From Bradyrhizobium lablabi (lineage in GTDB: Bacteria > Pseudomonadota > Alphaproteobacteria > Rhizobiales > Xanthobacteraceae): a stretch of 64,000 nucleotides of DNA. The translations under genes were made by a program, and so were the position numbers. Location of the stretch: positions 496,001 to 560,000 of the forward strand of contig NZ_JAFCJK010000002.1 in NCBI RefSeq assembly GCF_018131005.1. Reading direction: 5' to 3'. Shown piece by piece: positions 25,210-34,830 of the stretch (position 1 is the first letter of the stretch; each line of letters opens with the position of its first letter). Below the pieces are notes generated by a model that was not told the origin of the DNA, did no database searches, and saw only the letters and a program-made list of their open reading frames with translations.

Positions 25210-27132
25210 TTACCCCTCGGGCACCCCAGCGAGGCGCATGCCGATGGCGGCGCGCTCAAGCCCAGCGACAAAGGTCGGATCGTAGCTTGATTTGCCGGTG
25301 AGCATGCGACGGATGGTGAAGCCTGGATCGAGCCCTAGTCCCGCCTTTGCAGCATTTCGCGCCTCATCCGGTGCGCCGAGCAAGCCCAAAGTAGCGGCAA
25401 GCCAAAAATGGGCGAGAGGATAATTGTGGTTGGCCTCAATGCTTCGTCGCAACCAACCGGCGGCTTCTGCATCCGCACCGAGCTGTAGCTTGGCTGCGCC
25501 TACAAAAAACATCCACCGGAAGGCAGAGACATCGCGAGGGGAGATACGGAGAGCCTCAAGTACATGGCCTTCGGTCTCGGCAGCGCGACCCATAAAGTAC
25601 TTGGCTAAACCGATATCGCTATGAGCTTCTGCCAAACTACGATCAAGCGCTAACGCCCGCTCGCATTCAGCAATCCCCTGAGCAGCGCGGTTTGTTAAAA
25701 TGTAGGTGGCACCCAAGACCGAGTGGGCCGCCGCATAGTTCGGAGCCAGTGAAAGAGCTTTGGTCGCAGTAGCTTCGGCTGCCGCAAGCCGTGCCCTCCG
25801 GTCGTCGGTAAACCGGGAGGCCCCTATTGTGAGCTCGACGATGGCCGTGCCGACCAGCGCTCCAGCATTTTGAGGATCGATTGCCAAGGCACGTTCGAAA
25901 AAGCCGCGCGCCTGGGTCAGGTGCTCAGGGGTCGGCTCCTTGTATAGCGACGCAAAACCTTGAAAGACTAGGTCCAGTGCACCGGGATGCTGTGAGCGTT
26001 CCGCTCGTCGTGCCTCAGCTGCAACGAGTTGGGTGCCCAACGTGTTGGCGAGCCTCGAGGCGATTTCGTCCTGCATATCGAAGAGGTCGACGACGGGCCT
26101 TTCGAAACGCTCGGCCCAAAGATGTTTGCCGCTTTCCGCATCGATCAGCTGGACGTTTACCCGAAGCCGGTTGCCGCCACGCTGCACTGAGCCTTCGAGC
26201 ACGTAGCGGACGTTCAATTCGTGGCCAACTTGCCGTACGTCGATTGGTCTTCCCTTATACGAGAACGCGCTGTTCCGGGCGATAACGAAGGAGCCACCGA
26301 TGCGTGACAGGTCCGTGGTCAGGCTCTCGGTCACGCCATCGACGAAGTAATCTTGCTCGGGATCACCACTCAGGTTTGCGAACGGGAGCACTACAATGGA
26401 AAGATGCGCGGCTGGGTGGAATTGACGAGCGCCTGTGCCCATCGCTCCACGCCAGTACCAGGCCGCACCGCTGACCGCCATCAGCAGGATGACAAGAGCC
26501 GCCATGATGCGGATGATGCGCGATTTCTGGCCGGCTGTGACGGCACGCGTCGCCACATCGGCATGCGCAACAAAATGTGTCCCCGAACCAAATCCATCGC
26601 GCATAACGGCATAGGCTCGTATCGGACGCGAGATATTCTTCAGGCTCTGCTCGCCCAAATTGGTGAACTCGACTGCGACCTTGCCGCGTACCTGATCATA
26701 GGCGGAAGATGAGATGCAGATGCCGCCAGGTTCGGCGATGCCCTCAAGTCGCGCCGCGATGTTGACGCCGTCTCCGAAGATATCATGGGCCTCAACGATC
26801 ACGTCGCCGATATTGACGCCCACTCGGAAAGCGATGCGCCGGTCTTCCACCTCTGCGATTGTAAGTTCCGTGATGCTGCTCTGGAACTGGAAAGCGGCCC
26901 GAATCGCTTCTACTGCGCTCGGAAACTCCGCCAAGAACCCATCGCCGGTGTTCTTCACGATCCGACCGCCGTGTTCGGTGATTGCGGGATAGACAGCGTC
27001 GGTTAGCAGCGCGGTCAGCTTGGCATGCGTAGCCTCTTCGTCATCAGCCATCAGCCGCGAATAACCGGCCACATCGGCCGCCAGTATCGCCGACAACCTG
27101 CGCTCGACCCGGACTGGCCGCTCGTGCATCAT
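25210..27132 (-). CDS. class III adenylate/guanylate cyclase with TolB-like and TPR domains
   Basis: 640 residues. The cyclase domain (residues about 10-175) has both metal Asp segments (AADVAGYSRLM; VNIGDVIV), the substrate Lys in IVKNTGDGFLAEF and the transition-state pair in FGDGVNIAARLE, so it looks catalytically competent. One transmembrane helix (about 208-228) follows, then a TolB-like amino-terminal-type domain (VVLPFANLSGDPEQDYFVDG) and several TPR units (residues about 380-620). The cyclase end is cytoplasmic and the TPR end is probably periplasmic. Divergent from a second cyclase at 27484. Confidence 0.9.
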   Translation of the reverse strand: MMHERPVRVERRLSAILAADVAGYSRLMADDEEATHAKLTALLTDAVYPAITEHGGRIVKNTGDGFLAEFPSAVEAIRAAFQFQSSITELTIAEVEDRRIAFRVGVNIGDVIVEAHDIFGDGVNIAARLEGIAEPGGICISSSAYDQVRGKVAVEFTNLGEQSLKNISRPIRAYAVMRDGFGSGTHFVAHADVATRAVTAGQKSRIIRIMAALVILLMAVSGAAWYWRGAMGTGARQFHPAAHLSIVVLPFANLSGDPEQDYFVDGVTESLTTDLSRIGGSFVIARNSAFSYKGRPIDVRQVGHELNVRYVLEGSVQRGGNRLRVNVQLIDAESGKHLWAERFERPVVDLFDMQDEIASRLANTLGTQLVAAEARRAERSQHPGALDLVFQGFASLYKEPTPEHLTQARGFFERALAIDPQNAGALVGTAIVELTIGASRFTDDRRARLAAAEATATKALSLAPNYAAAHSVLGATYILTNRAAQGIAECERALALDRSLAEAHSDIGLAKYFMGRAAETEGHVLEALRISPRDVSAFRWMFFVGAAKLQLGADAEAAGWLRRSIEANHNYPLAHFWLAATLGLLGAPDEARNAAKAGLGLDPGFTIRRMLTGKSSYDPTFVAGLERAAIGMRLAGVPEG

Positions 27133-27483
27133 GGCAGGCTAACCTTTCGCGCTGCTATTTGTACGATAAACTCGGCTGCTGCGCTACGGCTCGCTCAACG
27201 TGCGAACCTCCGTCCGAGCTTATGTACTTTGGCGGGAGCCTTGCGGGCATCGGCCGATCGGGAAGAACGAGATGTACACTGCTCCTGGCGGCCGACGCCT
27301 TTAAGTCAGACCATTTGAGTCGGGGGGATCGGGTCGGGCCACATTAGGCTCCAGTAGCCTGGGAGAGGCTCATCTTCAGGCGTCCATCCTCGCCCCATCG
27401 GCGTAAACTGCCGGCGACCTTGCTCCCCGTTCCTGATTGCGGAATGATAGCGGCGCAACACAGGTGGCACATCGGGGCACCGA
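27133..27483. other. divergent promoter interval between two cyclase genes
   Basis: 350 bp with no supported gene. It separates oppositely transcribed cyclase genes and must contain both promoters; no operator was recognised by eye. Confidence 0.4.
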
Positions 27484-29253
27484 ATGTCCGACCTTGGCGA
27501 GGTCAGCCGGAAGCTCGTCGCCGTCTTCGCGGCGGACGTGGAGGGTTACAGCCGCCTCATGGGGGCCGATGAGATTGGTACGCTCAGGGGGCTCACCGAG
27601 CGCCGAGCGATCCTCGACAAGCTTATTGCGAACCACAGGGGCCGCATAGCCAACACAGCGGGCGACAGTGTACTTGCCGAGTTCGGAAGCGCCGTGGAGG
27701 CTGTGCAGTGCGCGGTGGAGGCACAGACCGCCTTGGCCGAGGTAAACTCTGGCCTCGCGATTGACCGTAGCATCAATTTCCGCATCGGGGTTCACATCGG
27801 TGACGTAATGATACGCGCTGGGGACCTGTTCGGAGACGGCGTGAACATAGCCGCGCGGCTACAAACATTGGCGAACCCGGGAGGCGTGTGTATCTCCGGG
27901 GCCACGTACGATCAGGTAAGGAAGGTCGTGCCGGTGACCTTCGTGGACCTTGGCGCTCAGCAGGTGAAGAACATCCAAGAGCCGATCAGGGCCTATCAGG
28001 TGAGTACGCCGAGTGAGGCGCGAGAGGCTCCCGCGCGCGTTGTTGAGGCTGACAGCTCGCCGCCGTTGCCCGACAAACCGTCCATCGCGGTGCTGCCATT
28101 CGAGAACATGAGCGGCGATCCCGAGCAAGAATACTTCGCGGACGGAATGGTCGAGGAGATCATCACCGCGCTTTCGCGGTTCAAATGGTTGTTCGTTATC
28201 GCTCGCAATTCGAGCTTCACGTTCAAAGGCAAAGCCGTCGACATAAAAGAGGTCGGACATAGGCTCGGCGTACGCTATGTCCTTGAGGGCTCGGTGCGCA
28301 AAGCCGCGGGGAAGATTCGCATCATAGGGCAATTGATTGACGCGATTACAGGGGCACACATCTGGGCAGACAGGTTCGAGCGCGACTTGACAGACGTTTT
28401 CGCCCTCCAGGACGAGGTAACGGTCGCCGTTGTCTCAGCCATTGAGCCAAGATTGCTTCAAACAGAAATTGCAAAGGCGACGCGGCGGCGACCGGAGAAC
28501 CTCACTGCGTATGATTTTTATCTCCGTGCTATGCCGCAGTATTACCTAACGACCCGCGAAGGGCTGGCCGAGGCACTCCGACTGTTCCACCGCGCCTTGG
28601 AGGTTGACCCCGGGTTTGCTTGGGCCGCTTCTATGGCAGGTATCTGCCACATGCTCAACGTCGTTTTGGGCTATGCCAACGATCCTCAATTCGACCGCAA
28701 GGAAGCAGTTCGCCTTGTTCATTTGGCATTGAGCATCGACGATGGTGATCCGGAAACGTTAGCAAGGGCTTCCATCACCGCGGCGTTTATGGTCGGTGAT
28801 AGTGAAGCCGAGATCGAAATGGCGGACCGGGCGGTTGCGCTCAACCCAAATTCATTTAACACGTGGAACTGCAGAGGCCAGGTCTATAGAATTGCGGGAC
28901 TGCCGGAGGAAGCGATCCGGAGTTTTGAACGCGCCATTCGCATGAGCCCGGTAGACCCGCGGCTGCACATGCCGCTTACTGGCATCGGGATGGCCTTTAT
29001 TGAGCTTCGTCGCTTTGACGAGGCGGTTGTCGTAGGGAAGAAAGCCCTTCGTCAGAAGCTCTATGTGGCAACTTACCGCTGCCTCGCGTCCGCCTTCGCC
29101 CATCTCGGACGTGACGCTGAGGCGCACGACGCGGCGGCGCATGGGCTTGAGATCGATCCCTCCTTTACAATATCGGCGTGGATTGCTCGGGGCGGGCAAT
29201 CGAACGCAAAGCTGTTGATTGAGGGGCTTCGGAAGGCGGGGTTGCCCGAATGA
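27484..29253 (+). CDS. class III cyclase homologue with TolB-like and TPR domains
   Basis: 589 residues. Cyclase domain at about 8-165 with metal Asp positions (AADVEGYSRLM; VHIGDVMI) and FGDGVNIAARLQ, but the substrate-specifying Lys is replaced (GRIANTAGDSVLAEF, Asn where the first cyclase has Lys). There is no clear transmembrane helix between the cyclase and the TolB-like domain (VLPFENMSGDPEQEYFADGM), unlike its neighbour. TPR-like repeats occupy the C-terminal 250 residues. The start at 27484 is the ATG at the beginning of the cyclase domain; the Shine-Dalgarno is weak. Confidence 0.88.
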   Translation: MSDLGEVSRKLVAVFAADVEGYSRLMGADEIGTLRGLTERRAILDKLIANHRGRIANTAGDSVLAEFGSAVEAVQCAVEAQTALAEVNSGLAIDRSINFRIGVHIGDVMIRAGDLFGDGVNIAARLQTLANPGGVCISGATYDQVRKVVPVTFVDLGAQQVKNIQEPIRAYQVSTPSEAREAPARVVEADSSPPLPDKPSIAVLPFENMSGDPEQEYFADGMVEEIITALSRFKWLFVIARNSSFTFKGKAVDIKEVGHRLGVRYVLEGSVRKAAGKIRIIGQLIDAITGAHIWADRFERDLTDVFALQDEVTVAVVSAIEPRLLQTEIAKATRRRPENLTAYDFYLRAMPQYYLTTREGLAEALRLFHRALEVDPGFAWAASMAGICHMLNVVLGYANDPQFDRKEAVRLVHLALSIDDGDPETLARASITAAFMVGDSEAEIEMADRAVALNPNSFNTWNCRGQVYRIAGLPEEAIRSFERAIRMSPVDPRLHMPLTGIGMAFIELRRFDEAVVVGKKALRQKLYVATYRCLASAFAHLGRDAEAHDAAAHGLEIDPSFTISAWIARGGQSNAKLLIEGLRKAGLPE

Positions 29254-29455
29254 CCCCGGTGTATCCCCTCGCTCCCTGTGTCAACTACGCGGCGCGCTTC
29301 AGCTCGGCAGGCGCTTGCCAGCGAAGCCGCCAATTTTGAAGCCATTGGGCGGGCCAAATCCAACACCGTAGGTGCCCCTAAGGAGGGACCCATTCGAACA
29401 AGCGGTGGTGGGGCGCTGCAGCACGAGAACCGTTCGATAAGGACTTGGTTTGCTC

Positions 29456-29760
29456 CTATGCTCGCTCAAGGATGTTCGCGACGCTCTGGGCGTACCATTG
29501 CCCACCGCGCGCTGTGGCGATGCCCCGTGCGTTGAGCGCCTCTGCAATTTCCCTGAGGGTACGCGCGCCTGCCTTCTGGGCTTCACGGATGATTGGCAGC
29601 ACATTGGCTGCGTAGCGATCCGCCTCGGTCTTCACGGCCTCCACAGCGTTCTTGCGGGCCGTATGGAGCTTGGGATTACCCAGTGTGACCCCACGAGCTC
29701 GGCGTCCGTCCAAGCCCTGATCTCTTTGCCCTTCGGCCGCTTGATGCCGGTCGATGGCTT
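29456..29760 (-). pseudogene. serine recombinase C-terminal remnant 2
   Basis: The minus strand encodes ...RARGVTLGNPKLHTARKNAV... then AGARTLREIAEALNARGIAT and a normal resolvase end (WYAQSVANILERA). Just upstream, the matching sequence KEIRAWTDAEL lies in another frame, indicating a frameshift, and the catalytic domain is missing. It abuts the end of the TetR gene. Confidence 0.65.
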
Positions 29761-29769
29761 CAGCCAACC

Positions 29770-30408
29770 CTAGCAGATCGTCGGCAGCAGACGACGGACT
29801 TCGGCGAGCAACTCGGGGATCGCCTTCTCGTCGTCTGCGAGATGCTTGAGCAACGCGCTCTGAAACAGGCCGTCGAACAGCGCATAGAGGGCCGCCGGCG
29901 AAGATGCCGGACGTGTACCTCCCAATTCCGCATAGCGTGAGGCGATCCGCCAGATCATCGCTTCCAGGCTCTTGTCGATCTCCAGCACGTCCTTGCGGAA
30001 CGCAGCCTCGAACATCGCCTGCGAGCGCAAATCGTACCAGAGCCGGTGCATGCGCGCTTCGGTCCGCAAAGTTTCCGTGAGCTTGGCGAGGAAGCCTTCG
30101 GTCAACTGGTCGCGGCTCTGCGCAGTCGCGACCACTTCGTCGTACCGCGTCACGCATTTGGCCTTGTAGTGGCGGACGCAGCAGCAGATCAAATCGAGCT
30201 TGTTGCTGAAGTAGTAGTGAAAGACGCCGTGGGTGAACGCGGAATTCTGCGCAATCTCGCGCAGGCTGGTGCGCGCGAAGCCGAGCTCTCCCAGCGTTTC
30301 CAGCGCGGCATCGGCCAGCTCGATCCGTCGCGCATTGAACTTCTCTTCGCCTAGCGCCGCAACCGCTACGGCTATCCGCTGAGCCGCTCCCGTCGTTTGC
30401 CGCGCCAT
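29770..30408 (-). CDS. TetR-family transcriptional repressor
   Basis: 212 residues from the ATG at 30408 (GGAAGGAACAGG just upstream). N-terminal TetR helix-turn-helix: ARRIELADAALETLGELGFA followed by RTSLREIAQNSAFTHGVFHYYFSNKLDL. The C-terminal ligand domain resembles the BetI-like TetR_C class. It is divergent from an oxidoreductase/acyl-CoA ligase operon. The shared intergenic region carries two TTGACAnnTGTCAA palindromes that are its probable operators, so it likely represses the catabolic genes and itself. Confidence 0.9.
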   Translation of the reverse strand: MARQTTGAAQRIAVAVAALGEEKFNARRIELADAALETLGELGFARTSLREIAQNSAFTHGVFHYYFSNKLDLICCCVRHYKAKCVTRYDEVVATAQSRDQLTEGFLAKLTETLRTEARMHRLWYDLRSQAMFEAAFRKDVLEIDKSLEAMIWRIASRYAELGGTRPASSPAALYALFDGLFQSALLKHLADDEKAIPELLAEVRRLLPTIC

Positions 30409-30505
30409 CCTGTTCCTTCCCTCAATACCGGTCATCGATCGCCGACGCGTTCACGAACCGTGCCGCGCCAGGCTCGGATTGCTCCAGCCTCTCGAAACAC
30501 GTTCT

Positions 30506-30540
30506 TTGACAGGTGTCAAATTTACCTTGACAAGTGTCAA
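30506..30540. promoter_or_regulatory. tandem palindromic operators, probable TetR binding sites
   Basis: TTGACAGGTGTCAA (30506-30519) and TTGACAAGTGTCAA (30527-30540) are 14-bp palindromes whose starts are 21 bp apart, i.e. two helical turns on the same DNA face. They lie between the divergent TetR and SDR genes, and TTGACA also resembles a -35 box. Seen directly; the assignment to this TetR is inference. Confidence 0.75.
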
Positions 30541-30738
30541 GATTCCAGCCGAGGCTCGGCTAACCAAATTTGGACAGTCGTCAAGACGTCCGCTCAGGGA
30601 GGAAGATTCGCGGGTGCTTACGTCGCACCCACCCGACTTGGTCATGGCTCGCGGTTGCGATCGCGCCGCGCCACCCCGGCGCTCGCCGCCATCAGCCCGC
30701 AGCGCAAATTCACATCACCAGCAACGGAGGAGCACGTC

Positions 30739-31542
30739 ATGAGTAGGCAGAGCCTTGCGGGCAGGAAAGCCCTGGTCACCGGTGGCGCCCGAGGAATCGG
30801 CGCCGCGATCGCGCAGGCGCTGGCGCGCGCTGGAGCTTCGATCATGATCGCCGATATCCTCGAGGAGGCCGGGCGCGCCAGCGCGACCGCGATCGCCAAG
30901 GAAGGTGTTCCGACCGGTTTCGTCGGACTCGACGTCACCGACGACGCGCAATGGGAGCGGGCGGTAGCGCAGACCGTCGGCACGCTCGGCGGCTACGATA
31001 TCCTCATCAACAATGCCGGCATCGAGATCACGTCGCTTATCTCCGAAGTCGGGGCCGAGGACGCGCGGCGGATGTGCGACGTCAACATCGTCGGCACGGT
31101 GCTCGGCATGAAGCACGCATTCCGTGCCATGCGCCCGAACGGGCCGGCCGGCAAGGGCGGCGCTGTCGTCAACATCGCCTCCGTCGCGGCGACGATCGCG
31201 TTTCCGAGCATCGCGGTCTATTCGGGCACGAAATCCGCCGTCGACCGCATGACGCGGGTCGGCGCGATGGAAGCCGGCAAGCTCGGCTACGGCGTGCGCG
31301 TGAACTGCATCTATCCTGGCCTGATCCCGACCGACATGGGCATGCAGCTCGCCAACGACATCGTCAAAGTCGGGCTCGCGGCCGACGTCAGCGCGGCGGT
31401 CGGCTCGGTGGTCGAGCAGACCCCGCTCGGCCGTCTCGCCGAAGTCACCGACATCGGCGACGCCGCGGTCTTCCTGTGCTCGAACGAGGCGCGCTTCATA
31501 ACCGGCATCGGCCTTCCCGTCGATGGCGGCATGGGCATGTAG
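30739..31542 (+). CDS. SDR family NAD(P)-dependent oxidoreductase
   Basis: 267 residues from the ATG at 30739 (GGAGGAGCACGTC upstream). Classical SDR motifs: TGGARGIG cofactor loop, NNAG, catalytic Ser (NIASVAATIAF), YSGTK (Tyr/Lys) and PVDGGMGM end. IADILEE after beta-2 suggests NAD preference. First gene of a three-gene operon that probably degrades a hydroxylated acyl or alicyclic compound under the adjacent TetR repressor. Confidence 0.93.
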   Translation: MSRQSLAGRKALVTGGARGIGAAIAQALARAGASIMIADILEEAGRASATAIAKEGVPTGFVGLDVTDDAQWERAVAQTVGTLGGYDILINNAGIEITSLISEVGAEDARRMCDVNIVGTVLGMKHAFRAMRPNGPAGKGGAVVNIASVAATIAFPSIAVYSGTKSAVDRMTRVGAMEAGKLGYGVRVNCIYPGLIPTDMGMQLANDIVKVGLAADVSAAVGSVVEQTPLGRLAEVTDIGDAAVFLCSNEARFITGIGLPVDGGMGM

Positions 31543-31577
31543 CAACAAGTCGACAACAAGCATTTCGGAGGATCTCA

Positions 31578-32708
31578 ATGAGCGAGAAGAAGCCCGTCAT
31601 CGTCTATGGCGCTTCCGGCTACACCGGCCGGCTGGTCTGCGAATATCTGCGCGAGTACAATATTCCCTTCATCGCCGCCGGCCGCAGCGTTGAGAAGCTC
31701 GAAGCCGCGATGAAGTCCAACGTGGCCGGCATCGAGACCGCCGACTACCAGGTGGTGGCGGTGCGCCACACCGTGGCCGCGCTGACTGAATTGTTCAATG
31801 GCGCCTCGGTGGTGCTCAACACCGTGGGCCCCTTCGCCAAGTTCGGCGGCGAAGTCGTACAGGCTTGTCTGGCTTCCAAGTGCCACTACACAGACACCAC
31901 CGGCGAGCAGGACTGGCTGATCACGCTCGATCAGGAGTGGGGCACGAAGTTCGCCGATGCCGGCCTGCTGCTGGCGCCGGGCATCGCGCAGATGTACACC
32001 ACGGGCGAGATCGCCGCGCAGCTGTGTCTGGAGACGCCCGGCCTCGACACGCTTGACATCGCCGTGTTCTGGGGCGGGAGCCCGACCATCGCCTCGACGC
32101 AGACCATCCTGGTCAACGCCGCGATGGCCAAGGCCTACTACCTGGAGCAGAACAAGTACGTCGAGCATCAGCCCGATGCCGGCCTCTACAACCTCGCCAT
32201 CCCCGGCCAGCACGAGCTGGCGCTGGCGCTGCCTTGGGGCGGCACCTCGCACCCAGTGTGGTTCAAGCGCGATCCGCGCGTGGCCAACGTGAAGGTGCTG
32301 GGCGGAGTGTTCAACCGCGCGCTGATGCTAGGCGTGCCGCAGATCGTCGCCGCCGCGCTGGAGGCAACCAAGGACATGAACCCCGACGACCGCTATGCCG
32401 CGTTGGCGCAGACCGCAGCCGGCGTGATGAACACCATGCCGCCTCGCGAGAACCCGCGCGTCAACAAGTCGATGGATTCGGTGCATGCCTCCGGCCCGTT
32501 GGGGCGCGCGCACTGCATCATCTACGGCAACAGCAACTACAAGCAGACCGGTTTGTTGCAGGCCTATGCCGCTGCGCACCTGCTGCAGCAGCCGCCCAAG
32601 CGCACCGGATTCGCCTCCGGCTGCCAGGCGTTCGGCCATCGCGAGCTGCTCGGGCAACTGCGCAGCTTCGGGCTCGTTGGCAAGCCGATTCTGACCGTGC
32701 ACGATTAG
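31578..32708 (+). CDS. saccharopine dehydrogenase-like NAD(P)-binding protein
   Basis: 376 residues. The Rossmann N-terminus VIVYGASGYTGRLVCEYLRE and DTTGEQDWL/GIAQMYTTGE segments match the saccharopine dehydrogenase-like (trans-enoyl reductase-like) family seen in lipid metabolism. There is no transmembrane helix. The reaction is unknown. 35 bp after the SDR gene and 56 bp before the ligase, same strand. RBS GGAGG about 10 bases upstream of the ATG. Confidence 0.85.
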   Translation: MSEKKPVIVYGASGYTGRLVCEYLREYNIPFIAAGRSVEKLEAAMKSNVAGIETADYQVVAVRHTVAALTELFNGASVVLNTVGPFAKFGGEVVQACLASKCHYTDTTGEQDWLITLDQEWGTKFADAGLLLAPGIAQMYTTGEIAAQLCLETPGLDTLDIAVFWGGSPTIASTQTILVNAAMAKAYYLEQNKYVEHQPDAGLYNLAIPGQHELALALPWGGTSHPVWFKRDPRVANVKVLGGVFNRALMLGVPQIVAAALEATKDMNPDDRYAALAQTAAGVMNTMPPRENPRVNKSMDSVHASGPLGRAHCIIYGNSNYKQTGLLQAYAAAHLLQQPPKRTGFASGCQAFGHRELLGQLRSFGLVGKPILTVHD

Positions 32709-32764
32709 TTAAGTCGTGGGTGATGCGGTTCTCCGCGTCATCCACCGCCGCTTCGGGAGCGACC

Positions 32765-34303
32765 ATGCGCTTCATCGACTATCTGGACAAAGGTGCCTCG
32801 CTCGGCCCCGACGCGCCGTGCCTCACCATGGATGGACGCGACCTCAGCTATGGCGAGGTGCAGCAGCTCAGTTATCGCATCGCGCGCGGGCTCGACCGAT
32901 CGGGCGTCGTGCCCGGGGAGAAGGTCGCGATCCTGTCCGGCAACGACCCGCTCGCGTTCGCCTGTGTGTTCGGCATCTCGCGCGCTGCTGCCGTCTGGTG
33001 CCCGATCAATCCGCGCAACGAGGCGGCGGAGAACAAATTCATCCTCGATCAGTTTGATTGCAGCCTCCTGCTGTTCCATTCGAGCTTCGCGCCGATGGTC
33101 GAGGCGGTACGTCCGGATCTGCCCAAGCTGCGTGCGCTGGTCTGTCTCGATAGCGAGCTGTCCTTTGCGCCTTCGTTCGACGGCTGGCTCGCCGGCCTCG
33201 CAGGCGATCATTATCAGCGCGAGACGATCGACGATCTCGCGATGATCCCGGGTACCGGTGGCACCACCGGCACGCCGAAGGGCGTCATGCTGTCGGGCCG
33301 CAACATCGAGACCATGACCGCGTTGACGCTGATGGGCTATCCCTTCAAGGGTCGTCCGATCTATCTCGCGCTGGCGCCCCTGACGCATGCGGCCGGCGTG
33401 CTGTGTTTTCCGATCATGGCACTCGGCGGCAGGATCGTGATTATGCATCACCCCGATATCGGCGAGTTCCTCGATCTGATCGAGCGTTACCGCGTTACCC
33501 ACACCTTCCTGCCGCCGACCGTGATCTACATGCTGCTCGACCACCCGAAGCTCGACCGCGACAGGCTCGGCTCGTTGCAGTGCTTCTGGTACGGCGCTGC
33601 GCCAATCTCGGCATCGCGCCTCGCCGAGGCGTTGCAGCGGATCGGACCGATGGCGCAGCTGTTCGGCCAGACCGAGGCGCCGATGATGATCTCGATGATG
33701 GCGCCGGACGAGCATTACAGCGCGGACGGCACGATCGCGATGGAACGATTATCCTCGGCCGGGCGGATCAGCCCGCTGGTCCAGGCCGGCATAATGGATG
33801 GCGAGGGACATCTGCTGCCGACCGGCGCACGCGGCGAGATCGTGGTGCGCGGTTCGCTGGTGATGGACGGCTATTACAAGAATCCGCAAGCGACCGCCGA
33901 AGCATCAGCGCATGGCTGGCACCACACCGGCGACGTCGGCTACATCGACGCGGACGGTTACCTCTATATCGTCGATCGCGCCAAGGACATGATCATCACC
34001 GGGGGCTTCAACGTCTACTCGATCGAGGTCGAGAACGCGCTGCGGGCGCATGAGGCTGTGCAGGACTGCGCGGTGATCGGGCTACCCGACGACAAATGGG
34101 GAGAGCGGATTGTCGCCGTCGTGCAGCCGCGCATCGGCCAAGAGATCGACGCAACCGCATTGGCCGCCTTCGTCAAGGAGCGGATCGGCAGCGTCAAGAC
34201 GCCCAAGCAGATCGAGGTCTGGGATGAACTGCCGCGCTCCAAGGTGGGCAAGGTGCTCAAGCCGGACATCCGCGCCCGATTGGGCGGGCGGTCAAGCGCC
34301 TGA
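32765..34303 (+). CDS. acyl-CoA synthetase (AMP-dependent ligase)
   Basis: 512 residues. ANL superfamily motifs: A3 GTGGTTGTPKGVMLSG, A5 LFGQTEAPMM, A7 WHHTGDVGYIDADGYLYIVD (Asp-Gly, Arg) and A10 PRSKVGKVLKPDIR with the catalytic Lys. It adenylates a carboxylate and forms its CoA thioester; side-chain preference cannot be read. Last gene of the SDR/reductase operon. Two AUG candidates are close; ATG 32765 fits the family N-terminus. Confidence 0.93.
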   Translation: MRFIDYLDKGASLGPDAPCLTMDGRDLSYGEVQQLSYRIARGLDRSGVVPGEKVAILSGNDPLAFACVFGISRAAAVWCPINPRNEAAENKFILDQFDCSLLLFHSSFAPMVEAVRPDLPKLRALVCLDSELSFAPSFDGWLAGLAGDHYQRETIDDLAMIPGTGGTTGTPKGVMLSGRNIETMTALTLMGYPFKGRPIYLALAPLTHAAGVLCFPIMALGGRIVIMHHPDIGEFLDLIERYRVTHTFLPPTVIYMLLDHPKLDRDRLGSLQCFWYGAAPISASRLAEALQRIGPMAQLFGQTEAPMMISMMAPDEHYSADGTIAMERLSSAGRISPLVQAGIMDGEGHLLPTGARGEIVVRGSLVMDGYYKNPQATAEASAHGWHHTGDVGYIDADGYLYIVDRAKDMIITGGFNVYSIEVENALRAHEAVQDCAVIGLPDDKWGERIVAVVQPRIGQEIDATALAAFVKERIGSVKTPKQIEVWDELPRSKVGKVLKPDIRARLGGRSSA

Positions 34304-34470
34304 GACGAGTCGCGAACGGACATCGAATGTGGGGGCCGCTGGCCGTCCGCCGGATGCCGTTGGCCGATCGGCGGTAGACGACTGGCCGGACGCAGGTCCT
34401 TGCCAGTGAACTAGGTCACGATGGCTTGCGCCATTCCGTTGCAGGATGTGATCTACGGAGGGTTCAAGCC

Positions 34471-34572
34471 ATGTTGTCCCGAGCGCGCGTACCTCGATGG
34501 CTGTCGATCGACCTGTTGATCATAGTTGTGTGCGGGATAATTATCGGGGTCGGGATCTGGACCGCCCCTTAG
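34471..34572 (+). CDS. 33-residue single-helix membrane protein
   Basis: An ATG-TAG frame: MLSRARVPRWLSIDLLIIVV then CGIIIGVGIWTAP. A GGAGG box at 34457-34461 sits 9 bases upstream. One transmembrane helix (about residues 13-30). A strong intrinsic terminator follows at 34696. No function known; it fits the class of very small bacterial membrane proteins. Confidence 0.6.
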   Translation: MLSRARVPRWLSIDLLIIVVCGIIIGVGIWTAP

Positions 34573-34695
34573 GATCGCGCAAGTGCGGACCGGCTCGCGG
34601 GCAGGCGGGCGATGGCGGCGGACCGTCTTCGGTGGAGGCGCTACCTCCCTGACCGGCGCGCTGGACGGCCGGGGCTCGATAGTGGCGACCCCTGG

Positions 34696-34730
34696 AAACC
34701 CCAGCTCTTGACCTCCGAGCTGGGGTTTTT
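34696..34730 (+). terminator. intrinsic terminator
   Basis: AAACCCCAGCTC - loop - GAGCTGGGGTTTTT: an 11-bp stem ending in a T-run. It ends the transcript carrying the 33-residue membrane protein (and perhaps readthrough from the acyl-CoA ligase operon). Confidence 0.85.
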
Positions 34731-34830
34731 CCAGGACGCGCGTTTCATCGATTTCCAGCATTCACCAGCGCTCACCGCCTCCACCCGGTGCCTTCACGAA
34801 GGCCAGGAAAGCCGGTGGCGGCCTGTATGG

